Positions 1-13,300 of a stretch of DNA of 64,000 nt are shown here, piece by piece. The stretch comes from Ophthalmolycus amberensis (Eukaryota > Chordata > Actinopteri > Perciformes > Zoarcidae): the NCBI GenBank assembly GCA_024529925.1, contig JAFEUB010001024.1, positions 124,001 through 188,000 of the forward strand. Direction: 5' to 3'. Position 1 is the first letter of the stretch. Each line of letters starts with the position of its first letter. The position numbers were made by a program, and so were the translations under genes. The notes under the pieces were generated by a model. That model made no database searches, was not told the DNA's origin, and saw only the letters and a list, made by a program, of their open reading frames with translations.

Positions 1-176
1 GAACACGCTGGAGGGATTACATCTCCCAGCTGGCCTGGGAACGCCTCGGGATCCCCCAGAATGAGCTGGAACATGTTGCCGGTGAGAGGGAGGTCTGGGT
101 CGGCCTGCTTGGCCTGCTGCCACTGCGACCCGACCCCCATAAGCGGAGGAAAATGGATGGATGGATGGATGTTTGC
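1..176 (+). mobile_element. 3' tail of an RTE/Rex-type LINE
   Basis: The segment reads like the last residues of a fish non-LTR retrotransposon ORF (tryptophan-rich end with WRDY, AWER and GLLPLRPDP-like residues). It then runs through an AAGCGGA stretch into a GGAT tetranucleotide repeat, the usual end of fish RTE (Rex3-like) elements. Only the 3' end is in the window. It lies in or beyond the last visible SMOC intron. The exact family is inferred from the tail style, not from a search. Confidence 0.6.
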
Positions 177-509
177 ATGTGTTGGATGTCTTAATAGTAC
201 TTGACAATGTCGTGTGAGGGTGTCCTGAATTGATGTGTCTACTCATATTTATATTCTCTCTTCTTTTATTATTGTTTCTGCACGCTTAGAAAGGATAAAT
301 GATGCATGACTTTGTCATTTGTATCTTATATTCTGTTTAATTAAGGGTGATGTGGTAACATCTGTCCAGGGAATAGAGATGCACAATAGCCTCTTGGCTA
401 ACTCTGGCACATTTGATGTTTTATTAATGTGCACTGTCCCTACCAAATAAAACAATAAGTACATGAAATGGGACAAAGCCAAAAACCGGCCGGATCCTGA
501 AAACCTCAC

Positions 510-550
510 CTGAGTGTGACCCTGGGCTCCGCTTGAACTCAGGAGAGTTC
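510..550 (-). CDS. smoc1-like: SMOC-like exon 10 (candidate)
   Basis: A 41-bp candidate (phase 2 to 1) reads NSPEFKRSPGSHS between an ACACAG acceptor and a GTGAGG donor. It could correspond to the short serine/proline stretch before the EF-hand helix in SMOC1. Phase is compatible with exon 9. Conservation is weak, so the call rests mostly on splice signals and position. Confidence 0.5.
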
Positions 551-3500
551 CTGTGTAACACGCCAACAATCTCACCATGGATATAAAACAGAGTGCAACC
601 ATCTGATCCCCGCCTCCTTACTGGGACATCAGCTGCTACAGGAGGTAAACAGCCCACACACAGTCTTCACAGGAGATTAATAATCACCACACCTGCTGTG
701 ATGAGCGGTAGAATAAGACTTACCGGTCGAGGCTCACACTTCCAGCATGCTCTGCTTCCAGCTGCAGAGCTCGAACCAGACTCTGCAGGAAGGGCTTCCT
801 ACGAGCTCCGGGACAGCCTGAGGGGGAAGAGAGCAGGGAGGAGCGTTACCATGGATGCTGGAGACTGTCCTCACATGACAACAGTCGACCCCGTCCTCAC
901 ATGACAACTGTCGGCCCCGTCCTCACATGACAACGGTCGGCCCCGTCCTCACATGACAACGGTCGGCCCCGTCCTCACATGACAACGGTCGGCCCCGTCC
1001 CTCACATGACAACGGTCGGCCCCGTCCTCACATGACAACGGTCGGCCCCGTCCCTCACATGACAACGGTCGGCCCCGTCCCTCACATGACAACGGTCGGC
1101 CCCGTCCTCACATGACACCGGTCGGCCCCGTCCCTCACATGACAACGGTCGGCCCCGTCCTCACATGACAACGGTCGACCCCGTCCTCACATGACAACGG
1201 TCGGCCCCGTCCTCACATGACAACGGTCGGCCCCGTCCTCACATGACAACGGTCGGCCCCGTCCTCACATGACAACGGTCGGCCCCGTCCTCACATGACA
1301 ACGGTCGGCCCCGTCCTCACATGACAACGGTCGACCCCGTCCTCACATGACAACGGTCGACCCCGTCCCTCACATGACAACGGTCGACCCCGTCCCTCAC
1401 ATGACAACGGTCGACCCCGTCCTCACATGACAACGGTCGACCCCGTCCTCACATGACAACGGTCGACCCCGTCCCTCACATGACAACGGTCGACCCCGTC
1501 CCTCACATGACAACGGTCGACCCCGTCCTCACATGACAACGGTCGACCCCGTCCTCACATGACAACGGTCGACCCCGTCCTCACATGACAACGGTCGACC
1601 CCGTCCCTCACATGACAACGGTCGACCCCGTCCTCACATGACAACGGTCGACCCCGTCCTCACATGACAACGGTCGACCCCGTCCCTCACATGACAACGG
1701 TCGACCCCGTCCTCACATGACAACGGTCGACCCCGTCCCTCACATGACAACGGTCGACCCCGTCCTCACATGACAACGGTCGACCCCGTCCCTCACATGA
1801 CAACGGTCGACCCCGTCCTCACATGACAACGGTCGACCCCGTCCCTCACATGACAACGGTCGACCCCGTCCTCACATGACAACGGTCGACCCCGTCCCTC
1901 ACATGACAACGGTCGACCCCGTCCTCACATGACAACGGTCGACCTCGTCCCTCACATGACAACGGTCGACCCCGTCCTCAGCATGACAACGGTCGACCCC
2001 GTCCTCACATAACAGTCGACCCCGTCCTCACATGACAACAGTCGACCCTGTCCTATCCTCCCGCTTGATGTTTCCATCACCTCCCTCAGGAGAGGCGACA
2101 AACTAAATGTTTCAAGAATTAGAAATGAAATAAACAGGATTTTCTAGAGAAAATATCTGAAACATTTAACAGAATTATTATAATTTTTTCTAAATATATA
2201 TATATATTTTTTTGGATGGAACAGAGACTCTCATATTTACCAGGCAGAGGGTTTTTCCTGGGCCTCCTGTCTGTTGGTGCCTCCTCTGCCCCAGTGCACT
2301 CTGGGATGCGATTCCTGCATAGAAACAGAGGATTTTAACAGTCAGTTAACCAACATCACAGTGGAAGTATGTATTATGACTGGAGAAAGCCAAGGAATTG
2401 TCAGCTGACTGCAGGAGAAAGACTATTCAATGACCACCCATTTATAGCTAAATATTCCAAACCTCTGAACAGCAACAGAAACAGAAAGTTAAACGTCTTT
2501 AAAACAGGGCTCTTCTGTTCATGTGACGCTACATTAGTGGTGGAATTATTCTGTTAAGGTAAAGAAATGGATGACTTAACTGGTCAAAAGGTCCTTCCCT
2601 GGTCAAAATGAAATGCTTTCTAATTAATGACAGCCAGAGATGGCGCATACACGGTTTGTCTGGAGAAACATTATCAGGTTCTCGGGGGAGTTCTCCTCAC
2701 ACCAGTGAACCAAAGAAAACCATCCCATTAAAAACGTTGAGCATCAACAACGCTGATAAAACCCCCGGAGAACAAAATCGTCCGACCGCAATGTATTCCG
2801 ATTTGTTCTGTGTTTCCTTTAAGGGAGACTTACCGAGGGAACAGAGGCAGTAATTGGTGTAAAATTGGATGATTAAGAGGCGACGCTTCTGTGCATCAGT
2901 GCATAATTACATTTGTGCATATAGAAAGTCCTCATATCCAGGGAGGGGAGGAGAGGAGAGGGGGAGAGAGGAGAGGAGAGGGGAGGGAGAACAGAAGGAA
3001 AGACAAAGAAAAGATCAATCTAAATGACTTATTGAGGACTATTGAACGAACAGACCGATTGATTACCTCGCAGATGTGCCCGGCAGCGGCCTGCCGCTGT
3101 CCACCCGGACACACCAACAGTAACCCGTGGCAGCGTGACACTGCGCGGGGCTGTAGCGCCGTCCGCAGTGCATTCTGGGACGAAGCGCTCCTCCTGCCAG
3201 AGAGAGAGCAGCGACGCCCGCTCGCGCTCGCACGTCTGAGGAGTGTCTGTGCAAACACATGAACACTACAGTATATTTGTGAGGACATTTAAAGACAACA
3301 CACCCTACATCGATTTCTGTTGTAACAATGCTTCTTGGCAATACATCTTATACCGTTGGAAAGCCTGTTCATTTCCCTTTTGAAAGGTGCCACATTTGTA
3401 AGAAACATGCATTTGTGGGATGAGCAGCAGAGCTGAGTATGTGGGTTGCGCCCATGAAAAATGTACCAAATCTTCTCTGCCAAACAGCTTATTCTGCCGT

Positions 3501-6191
3501 TGACTCTTGTTTGGTGTTGTTTAGTGTTTGGTGGATTGAAGTCTGAAGAAACGAGACATAATGGCAATTTAACAATGTATCCATTTAACAAACAGGAGCC
3601 TCAGTAGCGAAGTCCAGGATATTAGAAGTGTACCTAATAAAGTGGACACTGCGTGTTTAAGCGTATAGTTATCTTATAAGTCCTGGAAAACAAAGAGTGA
3701 TGAAAACCTGGTGGCATTTTTGAGCAACAGCTCATTTTCTAGTCACCATAATACATCTGCAGACTTTCAGAAGTGAACCGGCTCGCTGGCTCTTACCAGA
3801 GGGTCGTCTCACTGAGCGGTTCCCTTTAGGGTCAGAGTTCATCAGGAAGGTCACCCAGAGCGGCGGAGCGGTCAGCTCTGTCAAAGAACGTTGAAAGGTG
3901 TTTGTGGAGATGTTGCAAAGAGGAGAGCGAAGCAAAAGATCTGCCAGTTAACTGCACAACGCTTCACTGAAACATGGATTACATGATCAACTGTATTCAG
4001 TGAGTGTCGCTTGGATGAAATCTGTAATTTGGTAAGTGGACAAAAAGAATCGTGTCCTTATTGGAGAAGGTTGGGTTTGTCACCTGTAGGCTTCCTGGGC
4101 TCCAATGTAGGTCCTGGTTCACCAACTTCATCTGGAACATAAGAGAAGAGTGAAAGTAACACGAAGCAGAAAGGGAGAAAAGGGAATCGTCTCGGAGGAA
4201 GAAGGCATGTGAAGGATCAGAGAGCGGAGGGAGTCTCGGCGCGTGGAGCGACCTGTGAATGCTCCACTTCCTGCAGGTGCGTCTGGCAAGAGAAAACAAG
4301 CAGTGCCATGCCAGGAGACGGGAAAAAAGAGAAACATACAGAACAAGTATGCATTCAAGTCCACATCTAGAATGGGAAGAATGAACATGTACTGTATGCA
4401 GAGAGGGAGCAATGCTGCCTTTTGGAGTTAAACGTCTTTCTCACCTTTAATTGGAGCTGAATCTGCATCGCTGGTCTGAGCCAACTTGGCGATGTGATCT
4501 GTTCGGGAGGATTTATTGAGACAGACGTGCGGGAAATACACAAGCTTTAATGACGGACACGTGGATGTCTAAGCTAGTTTTGTTGCTTTTAACGTGAATA
4601 AAGTACATCTGACCGGTACAGTCGGGCATCAGATGGAGGACCGAGGTCCCGCTGACAGGTTTGCCGTCGGGCATGGAGCACCAGCAGTATCCGGTCTGGT
4701 TGTGGCACTGCACTGGCAGGAAGTGAGCGTCCGGACCGCACTCTGGCACAAAGACGGCAGCTGCCGGGCTAACATGGCCGCCGCTGTGGTGAGCGCCGGC
4801 CTCCAGGGCCTGAGACCGGGCCAGCTGGCATTTGGACTGACTCGGGTCTGAGAAGAAAGGGACATCGAGTCATTAGTGGCCAGATGTTCCCAGTGGTGGA
4901 GAGTGACTCTGTACATTTACTCAAGTACTTAGAGGGGAACTCAGGTATTCTTCAAAACCATGTTTTTCTATCTAAGTGACTAATGGGGACAATGCATTTT
5001 AAAATTGGTCCACTTTGGTCTTTACTTGAGTATTTCCATGTGGAGGTACGAATGCTGTTCCCTGTAAACACAGACATGCATACACAGTCCCAGAACTCTC
5101 CACGACGAGAAGTAGTCCGTGTTCGTCTGAGTCAGCGTAAAGTAGCGGATGAAACTCTAAATCTTGGACCGTACGCAGGATTGAGGAGCCCATTGCCAGG
5201 TGCTGATGATGCAAGTGTGAAGGTCCGTACCTGAGCAGTGTGCTGGCGGAGCGGGGCGGAGCTGCGTGTTGATGCACCGGGCCCTCTGGAAAGCACACGG
5301 CGATTTATACAGCCTGCCGTTGCTGCCGCACACGGCTCTGTGGCGCCCCCTCTGGCAGTCCAGGACACAACCACGGGGCCACATGTTGTCGGCGATCAGG
5401 AAAGGCTACAAACGTACAGACGGATGTTTAGGAATAACCATTAAAACCAGCCAATGGAACTGTATAACACATACAGTTATAGCTACTATGAGCAACTTTC
5501 ATTTCGTGTCGATTTTGGCGTTCCCTATGGACAAAAGCAGTCGTAGTTTTATTCAATGTTTATACAATTGTCCTAAACATACATGACATTTGACCTCTGC
5601 ATTTAACCCATCCTAAGCCCAGGGAGCAACCTGGGGTTCAGTGTCTCACTCAGGGACACTTCAACAGAGAACGGGTATCAAACTACCGTCCTTGTAGTTA
5701 CAGGACAACCGGCTCCACCCACAGCCGCCCCCCAGGAGAAGAAGAGAAGAGACACACACCACTGAAACAATGGTGTCCAAATCTCTCTCAAGGTGCTGTC
5801 TCTCAAGACACTCCTCCAGCACCGACATCAGCTGGAGTGAAGCACCCGATGGGGGAAGATGCGGCTTATTCATGCTGTGTCTCGCTCACCCCTAGACAAA
5901 AGAAAAAAGAAGGAGAAGAGAAAAGAGGACAGAAAATAAGGAGACGGGAGGAGACGAAAGGAGATGTGAAAAGAAGAGAAGAGGAAACAAGGACAGGAAA
6001 CCAAGGAGAGGAAAGTCCAGGCGAGCGTGATGATCTAACAGACTTCCACATGCTCCTCTCCACTCTCAAGCTCAGGATCACACACAACTTCACACCAGAG
6101 ACACACTCACTGAAAGCACCTGAAACAAGTCCGGACACACTGCCCCCTGCTACACAGTCTGCATCAGTACCTCTCTGTCCATCAGCCTCAC

Positions 6192-6228
<37 letters not shown>

Positions 6229-6806
6229 TGTCTTACAGTGTTGACATAATGTAGTGGTAAATGAGACCTCTGTTCCTTAATATCCAGACAATGTACGAAT
6301 TGACTGCAGGGATCGAACATTAAGTGTCAGGAGCAGAGCCGCAGTCTGTTGGGCAGACTGGAGTTCCTGTCCGTCAGGTAGAACTACAGCAACTACAATA
6401 TCCTCAGTGTTAGAACAATTACCACCAGTGTTTTTGGGCCAGTGAAGCTTCAGCCATGAGTGTGTGCATGTGTGGGTGTGATGGAGAAACACACATATAC
6501 CTTTAAATACTTCTCTTTTAAAAAGTGTCAAAGTATTTGCACAGTTCTCATTTTTCAACTGCAAACTTAAGCCTATTTAATTTATATATTTGATTACAAT
6601 GCTACACAGCTCTGTTTACACATTTCTCTATTGTAGACGATCTTTACTTTACATACAGAGGGAGAGGGAGAGAGAGACAGAGAAACAGAGAGACAGACAG
6701 AGAGAGAGACAGAGAGCGACAGAGAGAGGGAGAGAGAGAGAGAGAGACAGAGAGAGAGAGAGGGAGAGAGAGACAGAGAGCGACAGAGAGAGGGAGAGAG
6801 AGAGAC

Positions 6807-6837
<31 letters not shown>

Positions 6838-7265
6838 CAGAGAGAGAGAGCGACAGAGAGAGGGAGAGAGAGACAGAGAGACAGAGAGCGACAGAGAGAG
6901 GGAGAGAGAGACAGAGAAACAGAGAGACAGAGAGAGAGAGAGAGAGACAGAGAGAGACAGAGAGAGGGAGAGAGAGACAGAGAGTGACAGAGAGAGGGAG
7001 AGAGAGACAGAGAAACAGAGAGACAGACAGACAGAGAGAGAGAGAGAGCGACAGAGGGAGAGAGAGAGAGAGAGACAGAGAGCGACAGAGAGAGGGAGAG
7101 AGAGACAGAGAGAGAGAGAGCGACAGAGAGAGAGAGAGAGACAGAGAGCGACAGAGAGAGAGAGAGAGAGACAGAGAGAGAGAGAGAGACAGAGAGAGAG
7201 AGACAGAGAGAGAGAGACAGAGAAAGGGAGAGAGAGAGAGAGAGACAGAGAGCGACAGAGAGAGG

Positions 7266-7307
<42 letters not shown>

Positions 7308-10300
7308 GGGAAAGAGAGAAAGGGAGAGAGAGAGAGAGAAAGGGAGAGAGAGAGAGAGAGACAGAGAGAGACAGAGAGAGAGAGACAGAGAGAGGGAGAG
7401 AGAGACAGAGAGAGAGAGAGACAGAGAGAGGGAGAGAGAGACAGAGAGAGAAAGTAAGCGAACAGCAGAGAAAGCCAGAACAAGCCACCACTGTCTCCTC
7501 GTGCCTCTCACTTGCTTCTTGCTTTCGGAAAACATAAAAACTCATCTCCAGAGCTTTGAAACGCGATGTTTGTCCTGGAAAAGACTTGCTGACGCTGCTG
7601 AAAGGCCTGTTGACACCCAGCGGCGGGGATTTCAGCGTCTGAACTCCTGCCTGTGAAGGGCTGAATCGCTCACTTGTGAACGTAGCCGTCTCTGCCATCA
7701 GTCTGTACAGCTAAGCAGTTAAAGCGGCCATTAACATGCTGAGGGCCGCCGATGACATATTTAACATCTCAGGTGTGTGCGAGTACAAACACCACCTGAT
7801 GAAGAACGAACAAATTCTGTTTCATTAAAAGGGAAAGAAACGGATGACTTATTCTAAGCTATAATAAAAAACAATTAATTAAACATGATTTACAGTAATA
7901 TAAGGTTGAAGCATGCCTTCTTAATTATTTAATACATTCTATGCTACATATGTTTTACATTACACGGTATGTTTTTTTCATCTATGGTCTTAAACAGTAA
8001 AACATCAATCATTGGTATATTCCCAGCCTCTTGACTTCAGTACCCCGACCATATTTCGTGTCGCTGTGATGTTTGCTCAGCGTGCTGTTAAAATACATGA
8101 TCGGATTACTGCGGCTCTATTTCACAGCAATTTCTCTCTCACACACCTGTCCGTTTCCCCTGAGTAGCAGGTTCAATATTTGCCTGGCAGCAGTGTGTGT
8201 GTTTATGGTTTGGTTTAGCTGGCTGGTCTTATGCCCTGCCGTCCTCCCACTGTGGTGTAGCCGCTAGTTGTCCCTGAACAGCAGGCCAATTATGTAGATA
8301 AAAAACACACACTTACTAACATTTAGTAAATTATGATCCATTTACAGTCAAACAGACCATAAAGCAGGGTGTGCTTTAGGGCGGGCTTACTGTGATTGAC
8401 AGGTTGCTGTTGCTACCAGAGCCGTATACGGCGTCTCTACGTCACTACTCCGCATTCAAAATACGGTCACTTCTGTTCATTGGTTGCAATAAAAGCCCAG
8501 ATGGCGATGGCGAAATCGCCGAACTGGAGGCTTCGTGACGGCAGTCCACAAACCAATGGGTGACGTCACCATGACTACCCACTTCTCATACAGTCCGTGT
8601 GTAAAGTGAAAGGTGCTGGCTGGTGCTGAGAAGCAGTGGTGTATAAAGTACCCAAAAGCCATACTTGAGTAAAAGTAAAGATACCTTACTGGAAAATGAC
8701 TCCAGTAAAAGTAAAAAGTCACCTATTAGAATACTACTTGAGTAAAAGTCTTAAAGTATCTGATATTTATTGTACTTAAGTATCAAAAGTAATTTTCTGA
8801 TATTAAATGTACTTAAGTATTGAAAGTAAAACTACCATACAAGTAAATGCTGTTAATAAAAAAGCAAAGGGTCAGAATTGTGAGAATTATGAAGTTTATT
8901 CTTTTAAGTGCTGTGGCCACCATGACCAAGGACATGGAGCTATGTTGAACATAATTGGGTTGGCTGTGATCCATCCAGGAGCAACAATGTTCAACATAAT
9001 ATATTGTACATAAGTATACTTTTGCATCTACTATGAACGTATCATCATAATTCTCCGAAAAGCAATATGACACTACGAAGGAGTTGTAACAGTGCGTTTA
9101 TAAGTATGCTCATTAGACTAGAGGATGTAGAGGGCAAATGCATAATATTATGTTCAGCAAAAAATATCCACTTGATGCATCAGGTCAGTGTTTAGAGAAA
9201 GGACACCTGCCTTGTAAACTCCTATGGGCCTGATTTGAACACAATAGACAAAGGTTTTGCTGAAGCTGAATCTGCAATTGGGCGACTGCTACCATCATAA
9301 CTCCATCTGATCATCCACAACATGACTCACATATCAAAACATGATCAATACTAAAGCAGCACCGAAAGTAACCCAGTCATTGAAACTGAAAAATGTCCTG
9401 TTCATCTTCAAAAGACAATTCTATTAGAATGTAAAGAAGTTACATTGTATTAGAATGTATCTTCTTGACATTCTATTAGAATGTCAAGAAGCTACATTGT
9501 ATTAGAATGTAACTTCTTTACATTCTAATAGGAATGTAAAGAAGTTACATTGTATTAGAATGTAGCTTCTTGACATTCTATTAGAATGTCAAGAAGCTAC
9601 AGTGTATAGAATGATTCTATTGAAGTTATTCCTTTTTCAAATGTTTTAGACGAGTCACTAATCACTTTAAAAGAGTGATTATAGCTGATTTAACTTACAG
9701 ACATGAGATTGATCTTCTCATGTCGTTCTTTATACAATGATATAAATTCATCCCCGTTTTATTGATATCTCACGAAAAGTTACTCCTCATTTTTCGTGCG
9801 TTTTTCCTGCAAAAGTCCAGCAACATGAGTCTGTGTTTTCGCTTGTTACATGCATACTGTCTTTTCAAAATAAACTTCCATCTTCACAGGAAACAACTAA
9901 GGTTTAGGCGATGAAACTACTTAGTTAGGTTCAGGAAAAGATCGTGGTTTGCGTTAAAATATCTACGGAAGTGGCGTTGCTTAAGTACGGAAGTCACGTC
10001 ACAAATAAATCAACATTGGCTTCTCGTTTCACACACGGCACAAACTGCGGCCTCCTGGAGGAAACACCAGTGTTTGTTTGACCCATCCACCTCTCCTCAT
10101 CCCACCCGTCCTGTGTGGAATTCTACTCATGTAGTCGCTCGCTAGCTATAGCATGTAGCATCCTGGGCATCAAAACACCGCGGCTTTGAGAGCACTTGTT
10201 TGCGCATTAACGTGATTGTAAATAAAATATACATTCATTCAATGTTAAACACAGCTTATACGCGGATATGTGAGTTCTAGTGCAAGAAGGTCAAAAACTC

Positions 10301-13300
10301 CAGGCGGGGCACTCTAGCACTCGCCTGAACAAAGTAGAAAGTACTAGAACTCTGAAGGATAGCTTTTGCCCCAGTTAAATGTCACAGAGCCTCACAGAGA
10401 ACCAGATTCAACCGCCAGCTCCATCTTAGAGATAGAGAGAAGGCGCCCTAGAATATCTGGCGCCCAGCTTATCTAGTCGGCCGAACATAACAATTTGCTG
10501 TTACATCAACATGCATACATACTGATGATGCAGAGAAGGCGGTCCCAGGACGTGAGCCAGTGTGGGCGGAGATGCCCAGTGCTCCAACGAGGTTCTTTGA
10601 ATGCTAAAAACAGAGCCACCTCCATCTTTGCTTTGACCAATAGGCGTCCAGAGGACGAACCTATACCCCGCTTGCTTTTACCTTTTTGTTTACCTTTTGC
10701 TTTTGCTCTAGGTCCGTGCACGTATCACTGCTGGACATAATACTTCTGTTACAAATAAACCTTATTGCTTGAATTGAGCTAAACGCCTCGACCTAAGTCT
10801 GTTCACATGAGTTTAATTCACAACATGGTAGCAGAGTTTGGCTTTAACGATCAGTAGGAGTTATTCATCTCGTGACGGACTTCTTTTTCTTCAGAGACAA
10901 AACAACAGGTGTTTGAATCCCAAGAGGCTGGGAATTCCGGCTGCCGACCGGAGCCATTCATCTCAACTCGGGAAACTGACCAACAGCGCTGTACTCTAAA
11001 GGTAAGCAGAGCCTATTTCAATGAAATCTGCAGATTAGATTAGATAGAACTAAATTGAATTGGTCAGGTCTACCGAGTGTGAGTATGAATTGCTTTGACT
11101 AAATTGCTAAAGATAAAGATACGTAACATTGTAACAGAATTGTTATGACAGCTGTGTGGGTTTCTTTTTTTTTTAGCATAGAATGTACATATGTGTGTGT
11201 GGATCTGACAGAAACTGACGATTGTGAAATTGACTGAGTTGGCAACGTGTTCACCGCGTAAGTTTTGATAACTGGTCGGAAGTCACACAGCTTCGGCTCG
11301 CTGACCAATGACGGTCTGAAAGACTGAATCCCGGGCCATATTGTTGATTCATGCAACATAGCAAGCTGATGTTTGGATCACGTATATAGAAATTGTTGTT
11401 GAAAATACGCTGATGTGAAAATAGTGTGTGTGAAGACTGCAAAACGCCACTTCCTTAGGGACCACACGTTCATGCATGTTGTACACTGTAAAACGAAGAT
11501 CCTTATGAGGTTTGTGTACCAGTATTGCAGAAAAGGGCAGTGTGTGGGTTTTGAGTGCAGCAGAGATGTGCTCTGGGAAGACATCGATTTAAATGGTAGC
11601 ATAAGATATCTCCACTTTCTTCGGAACCGTGTTCTCACAAGGCGTGCTTTGTAAAAGATAAGATCGATAGATCTCCTGACGAGGTTCGGGTGCGATTATT
11701 TGTGGAATCACGGCAGTGTGTGGTAGATTGAGTGCTGAGTAATGTCTCAGGGAGACACCCATTTCCTCAAGGGACCGAGCTCGTGAGAATACACTATAAC
11801 AGCAGATCCATATGTGATTTGTGTGTATTTCAGTGTCGGCAGTGTATGGTTTCAATTTGGTATGGATGAGAGTGATTCCGTGAAGCGTACATATTATTGT
11901 GAAAAGGAAGATTGGAGTTGAAGTGTATCCATCAGGTTTGTGTGTGTTGCCAGTCATTGACGGTTAGTGGAGCAGAATATAAGCATAAGACACCAACTTT
12001 GCAACCATCACAGAAACACAAAACATTAGGTTAGGCTGAGAAAGCTGAGGGTTAATATACGTGTCAGTTAGAAATATTACAGATTCATTGAGAATTGGGT
12101 TCGTTAGGGGCCATAAAAAATATGGAAGCGAAGACAGTCAGGCACAGAGGCTCAAGGGAGTGAACATTTTAGATAAGGAAGACGCTGCAGCCGAAGGGAG
12201 GGTGAGATAGTGTCGCAAGTCAAGGTCGCAAGGCAGAAGAAAATTTGACAGAAGCTTTGGCTCCCTCTTGTGGACATTGGGAGTACTACTTTGGCTCCAT
12301 CTGGTGGACATCAGGGGTACTGCGTCGAGAAAATTGACAGAAACTTTGGCTCCCTCTGTTGGTACTTCAGGAACTGCAAGAAGAACATTTGATAGGAGCG
12401 TTGGCTCCAACTGGTGGACATTCGAGAGTACTGCATCAAAAATTTGAAGTTTGGAATTTGAAATTTCAAAACAAAAGAAATTTGAAATTTGAAAAACAAA
12501 AAACAAAAAACAAAAAACAATAATAATAATAATAAAAAATCATTTGAATTGAATTTAAAAAAAAAGAAGAACACAAGGAGACATGGCTGGAGCTGTGGCT
12601 CCACCTGGTGGCTATTCAGGAGTACTGCGTGCAAAACTGAAGAAAGCACTCACAGACACAGCAGGAAAGACTGCATGGAAAAGAGACAAGACACATTGGG
12701 ATAATTGCATGAAACGATGGAAAGAGGAGGGATGGTGGAAGGCGGCCAGTCCACTACCTCCATCGGTCAACAACCTCCGGCTTTTTACCAACGATTTGAC
12801 AAAACGAGTGGCCTACGCACAAACAGCAGAGAACAGTCAAACCAAACGACGGGGGTTCGCTAACACACTGAAGCAAGCCCGCAAAGACAGAGAAGAGGAA
12901 CAGCGAGTGGCAATGATGGCACTAGGAATGGCCATAACAGATCGGATGCAGGTGGACATGCCAACCGGAAAAGAAAAAACCAGGCCCCATCTGTCACTCG
13001 ACATCACCTCACTCAACATCAACCCCCTTGACATCACCCCTACCACACAAGCCCCAGTAGGTCCAGAAAAGACTGCACAGGAACCAGGCCAGGCATCTCT
13101 GGCCTCGGCCCCTCCCCCGCCCTCAACAAACTCGGCGCCCTCAACTGGCCTGTATCCAGCACTCCCTCCAGTTTCTCCCCCATACTCCTCCAACAATCCA
13201 TTTATACAAGCACCGATGAGAACAGTAAAAGGAGGAATGCTAACAGGAGCATTCAAGATGGCACTGGATGAAGGGTGCACCATCGAGACGAGCTCCACCT

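Noticed and set aside
2821..2912. Possible extra SMOC exon with FYTNYC text and a GTAAGT donor
   Set aside because: In the phase set by exon 7 it meets a stop, and exon 7 joins exon 8 at 2314 in phase without it.
3601..3655. LINE-like GTACCTAATAAAGTGG tail
   Set aside because: Too short to assign to an element with confidence.
6590..7698. Very long open frames rich in R/E/D or S/L on both strands
   Set aside because: They are translations of the GA-rich tract and have no domain or codon signal.
10495..10740. 81-codon frame present twice, also at 16310-16555
   Set aside because: It lies inside the two LTRs, is duplicated only because the LTRs are, and resembles no protein I know.
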